This document shows, in pieces, positions 6,497 to 8,014 of a stretch of 8,014 nt of DNA (position 1 is its first letter; the number at the start of each line of letters is the position of its first letter). The position numbers and the translations under genes were made by a program. The DNA comes from an uncultured Chloroflexota bacterium (GTDB lineage Bacteria > Chloroflexota > Anaerolineae > Aggregatilineales > Phototrophicaceae), in the NCBI GenBank assembly GCA_903904765.1, contig CAIVEA010000445.1, positions 1 through 8,014 of the forward strand, written 5' to 3'. The notes under the pieces were generated by a model. It searched no databases. It saw nothing but the letters and a program-made list of their open reading frames with translations, and was not told the origin of the DNA.

Positions 6497-7450
6497 CTAT
6501 CGTGCCAGCACTGCATTCCGCAGGCGTTCGCCCTGCCGGTAAGCCGCCAGATTACTCACGAACAGATCGCACATCCGGTCAAACTCCCGCACCGAACGGC
6601 CTGCCACATGCGGCGTGATGATGACATTGTTCATCTGCCAGAATGGGCTGCTGGCAGGCAGCGGTTCTTGCTGGAACACATCCAATCCAGCGCCTGCCAG
6701 ATGCCCCGACTGAAGCGCCGCAATGAGCGCCGCCTCATCCACCGAACGCCCGCGCCCGACATTGTAGAAGGTCGCACCCGGTTTGAAATGCGCGAACACG
6801 TCCGCATCGTACAACTGCGCGGTTTCAGCACCACCCGGCAAAATGGAAACCACATGATCGGCCTGTGCGACAGCCGTTTTCAATTCCCCGATTGAATAGA
6901 CTTTTTCGACCAGTGAATGCCCTTTGCTGACATCCTTGCGAACACCAATCACCCGCATACCCGCCGACAGCCCCCAGCGCACGATTTCCGTACCAATATC
7001 CCCCAAGCCCACCACACACAGAGTCGTGCCATTAATCTCGCCATAGGGCGCAGCCTGCCGCCACACCCCCACCTGTTGATCGCGCACGTGCTGACCGATG
7101 CGCCGCGTAAGCGCAAACACCATCCCGGCCACATGCTCTGCGATCTGCTTACCCATCACGCCCGTCGCATTACACAGCACGAAATCCGCTTTATCCTCTA
7201 AGCCTTGCCCAACATAACCATCATAGCCCACGCTCGGCAGTTGGAGATACTTGATCGGTGCAGCAGCAACCCACGCAGCTTCCGGCCATCCGATGACGAT
7301 TTCAGCCGTTTGCAAAGCAGCGCGATACGCCTTCTCGGGCGATTCTTCAGCGATACGTACCCCGGTACCCCACCCCTCCAAAGCGTCCTGTATACGATTG
7401 ATATGAGCGTCGGTGAATGCGTCCGCCGCAACGAGTACATGCGGTTTCAT
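6497..7450 (-). CDS. D-2-hydroxyacid dehydrogenase family protein
   Basis: Cytoplasmic NAD(P)-dependent oxidoreductase that would interconvert a 2-oxoacid and its D-2-hydroxyacid. At 317 residues it has the normal family length. The nucleotide-binding glycine motif is GLGDIG (148-153). The catalytic triad is visible as Arg233 (NVGRGRSVDE), Glu262 (DVFQQEPLP) and His281 (TPHVAGRS). After the second Rossmann strand the sequence reads VIGVRKD, with Arg171 rather than the acidic residue of NAD-specific enzymes, which suggests NADPH and a glyoxylate/hydroxypyruvate-reductase-like activity (inference). A GGGAGG 6 bases before the ATG supports the start. It lies 51 bases downstream of the ABC ATPase on the same strand and may be co-transcribed with it. 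The natural substrate is unknown. It lacks the PtxD-type lysine motif, so phosphite dehydrogenase is unlikely despite the nearby phn genes. Confidence 0.9.
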   Translation of the reverse strand: MKPHVLVAADAFTDAHINRIQDALEGWGTGVRIAEESPEKAYRAALQTAEIVIGWPEAAWVAAAPIKYLQLPSVGYDGYVGQGLEDKADFVLCNATGVMGKQIAEHVAGMVFALTRRIGQHVRDQQVGVWRQAAPYGEINGTTLCVVGLGDIGTEIVRWGLSAGMRVIGVRKDVSKGHSLVEKVYSIGELKTAVAQADHVVSILPGGAETAQLYDADVFAHFKPGATFYNVGRGRSVDEAALIAALQSGHLAGAGLDVFQQEPLPASSPFWQMNNVIITPHVAGRSVREFDRMCDLFVSNLAAYRQGERLRNAVLAR

Positions 7451-7489
7451 ATGTTGCCTCCCTACACAGAGGTGAATAATTCGCTATGC

Positions 7490-7511
7490 GACCAACACAT
7501 GTTAGTTGGTC
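7490..7511. repeat. Short inverted repeat across the ABC ATPase stop codon
   Basis: GACCAAC (7490-7496) and GTTGGTC (7505-7511) form perfect 7-bp arms around an 8-base loop. The minus-strand TAA stop (7504-7502) sits in the loop. There is no T-tract after it on the minus strand, so it is not a standard terminator. It could be a modest mRNA hairpin, a protein site, or chance. Confidence 0.35.
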
Positions 7512-8014
7512 AATACACCCCGTGCAAAGAAGATGTCCGTGATTTCGTGCTGGTATTGTAGATACTTGGACGATTCGCGCATACTCACCAGTCGCGGACG
7601 GGGGAGATCAATCGTCAAAATCTTTTCGATATAGCCGGGGCGCGGCCCCATCACCACGACACGATCCGAAAGCTGAATGGACTCGGCAATACTGTGAGTC
7701 ACAAACAGCACCGTCTTTTTCGTCTGCATCCACAGCCGTTCAATGTCCACGCGAATCTGTTCACGGGTGAGCGCATCTAGCGCCCCAAAAGGTTCATCCA
7801 TCAAGAGCAGCGGCGGATTGTGAACCAGCGCCCGACAGATCGAGGTGCGTTGCTGCATCCCGCCGGACAACTCGAAGGGGTGACGATCTTCAAAACCTTC
7901 CAAACCGACCGACTTCAACAGTTTATGTGCCTCCGCTTCATACTGCTTCGGTTGCATCCCGCGCAACTCCACTTGCAGCAACACATTACCCAGCACAGAG
8001 CGCCAATCCACCAG
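7502..8014 (-). CDS. ABC transporter ATP-binding protein, SsuB/TauB/NrtD type (partial)
   Basis: C-terminal 170 or so residues of a cytoplasmic ATPase of the nitrate/sulfonate/taurine-type importer class. The frame is open to the right edge, so the start, Walker A and most of the Q-loop region lie outside the window. A GTG at 8011 is internal, falling within LVDWRSVLGNVLL, which corresponds to the usual segment just after the Q-loop. Visible motifs are LSGGMQQR (signature), LLLMDEPFGALD (Walker B and D-loop), the TREQ segment after it, and VLFVTHSIAES with the switch His. The later VVVMGPRPGYI is characteristic of the SsuB/TauB/NrtD class. The usual ARAL after the signature reads ICRAL here. 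The matching permease and binding protein are not in the window, so the substrate (sulfonate, nitrate, thiamine precursor or other) cannot be told. The dehydrogenase gene follows after 51 bases and may belong to the same operon. Confidence 0.92.
   Translation of the reverse strand: MVDWRSVLGNVLLQVELRGMQPKQYEAEAHKLLKSVGLEGFEDRHPFELSGGMQQRTSICRALVHNPPLLLMDEPFGALDALTREQIRVDIERLWMQTKKTVLFVTHSIAESIQLSDRVVVMGPRPGYIEKILTIDLPRPRLVSMRESSKYLQYQHEITDIFFARGVLTN

Noticed and set aside
6497..7450. The dehydrogenase as phosphite dehydrogenase (PtxD), which also belongs to the D-2-hydroxyacid dehydrogenase family and occurs near phn-like transporters.
   Set aside because: The PtxD substrate-site lysine motif (Lys-Gly-Phe-Asp-Asn) is absent; the equivalent region here reads LPSVGYDGY. 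The gene is also on the far side of another gene and is linked to a different transporter.

Overview
The window looks like a piece of a bacterial chromosome, probably from the Chloroflexota. This is an inference from two exported proteins, which carry simple MKK-type signal peptides, and from the solute-binding protein, whose signal is followed by a Gln-Glu-Ala-Thr-Pro-Glu-Pro linker common in that phylum. No rRNA, tRNA, CRISPR array, insertion sequence or phage gene was seen.

Left part (1-4550, all minus strand): a phosphonate-use operon transcribed right to left in the order phnC, phnE, phnD, phnG, phnH, phnI. PhnC, PhnE and PhnD are the ATPase, permease and binding protein of a phosphonate ABC importer. 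PhnG, PhnH and PhnI are core subunits of carbon-phosphorus (C-P) lyase, which couples the phosphonate to a ribose-triphosphate carrier before the C-P bond is cut. phnC/phnE and phnG/phnH overlap by one base. A strong stem-loop lies between phnD and phnG, separating the transport genes from the lyase genes. phnI runs off the left edge, and its last 46 visible codons no longer resemble PhnI.

Middle (4551-4905): a 355-base AT-richer divergent intergenic region. It holds a plausible promoter for the gene to its right and several weak candidate phosphate-regulation motifs. Next is one plus-strand gene (4906-6441) for a secreted 511-residue choice-of-anchor I family protein, probably a beta-propeller. 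Its biochemical role is unknown.

Right part (6456-8014): a GC-rich hairpin separates this gene from a convergent minus-strand pair. The pair is a D-2-hydroxyacid dehydrogenase preceded by the C-terminal part of an SsuB/TauB/NrtD-type ABC transporter ATPase that continues past the right edge. They may form a second transport-and-metabolism operon, but its substrate cannot be read from this window.

I did not find a clearly new system. The points most worth a second look are the abnormal end of phnI, the C-E-D transporter order with a hairpin before the lyase genes, and the secreted protein divergent from a phosphonate operon.
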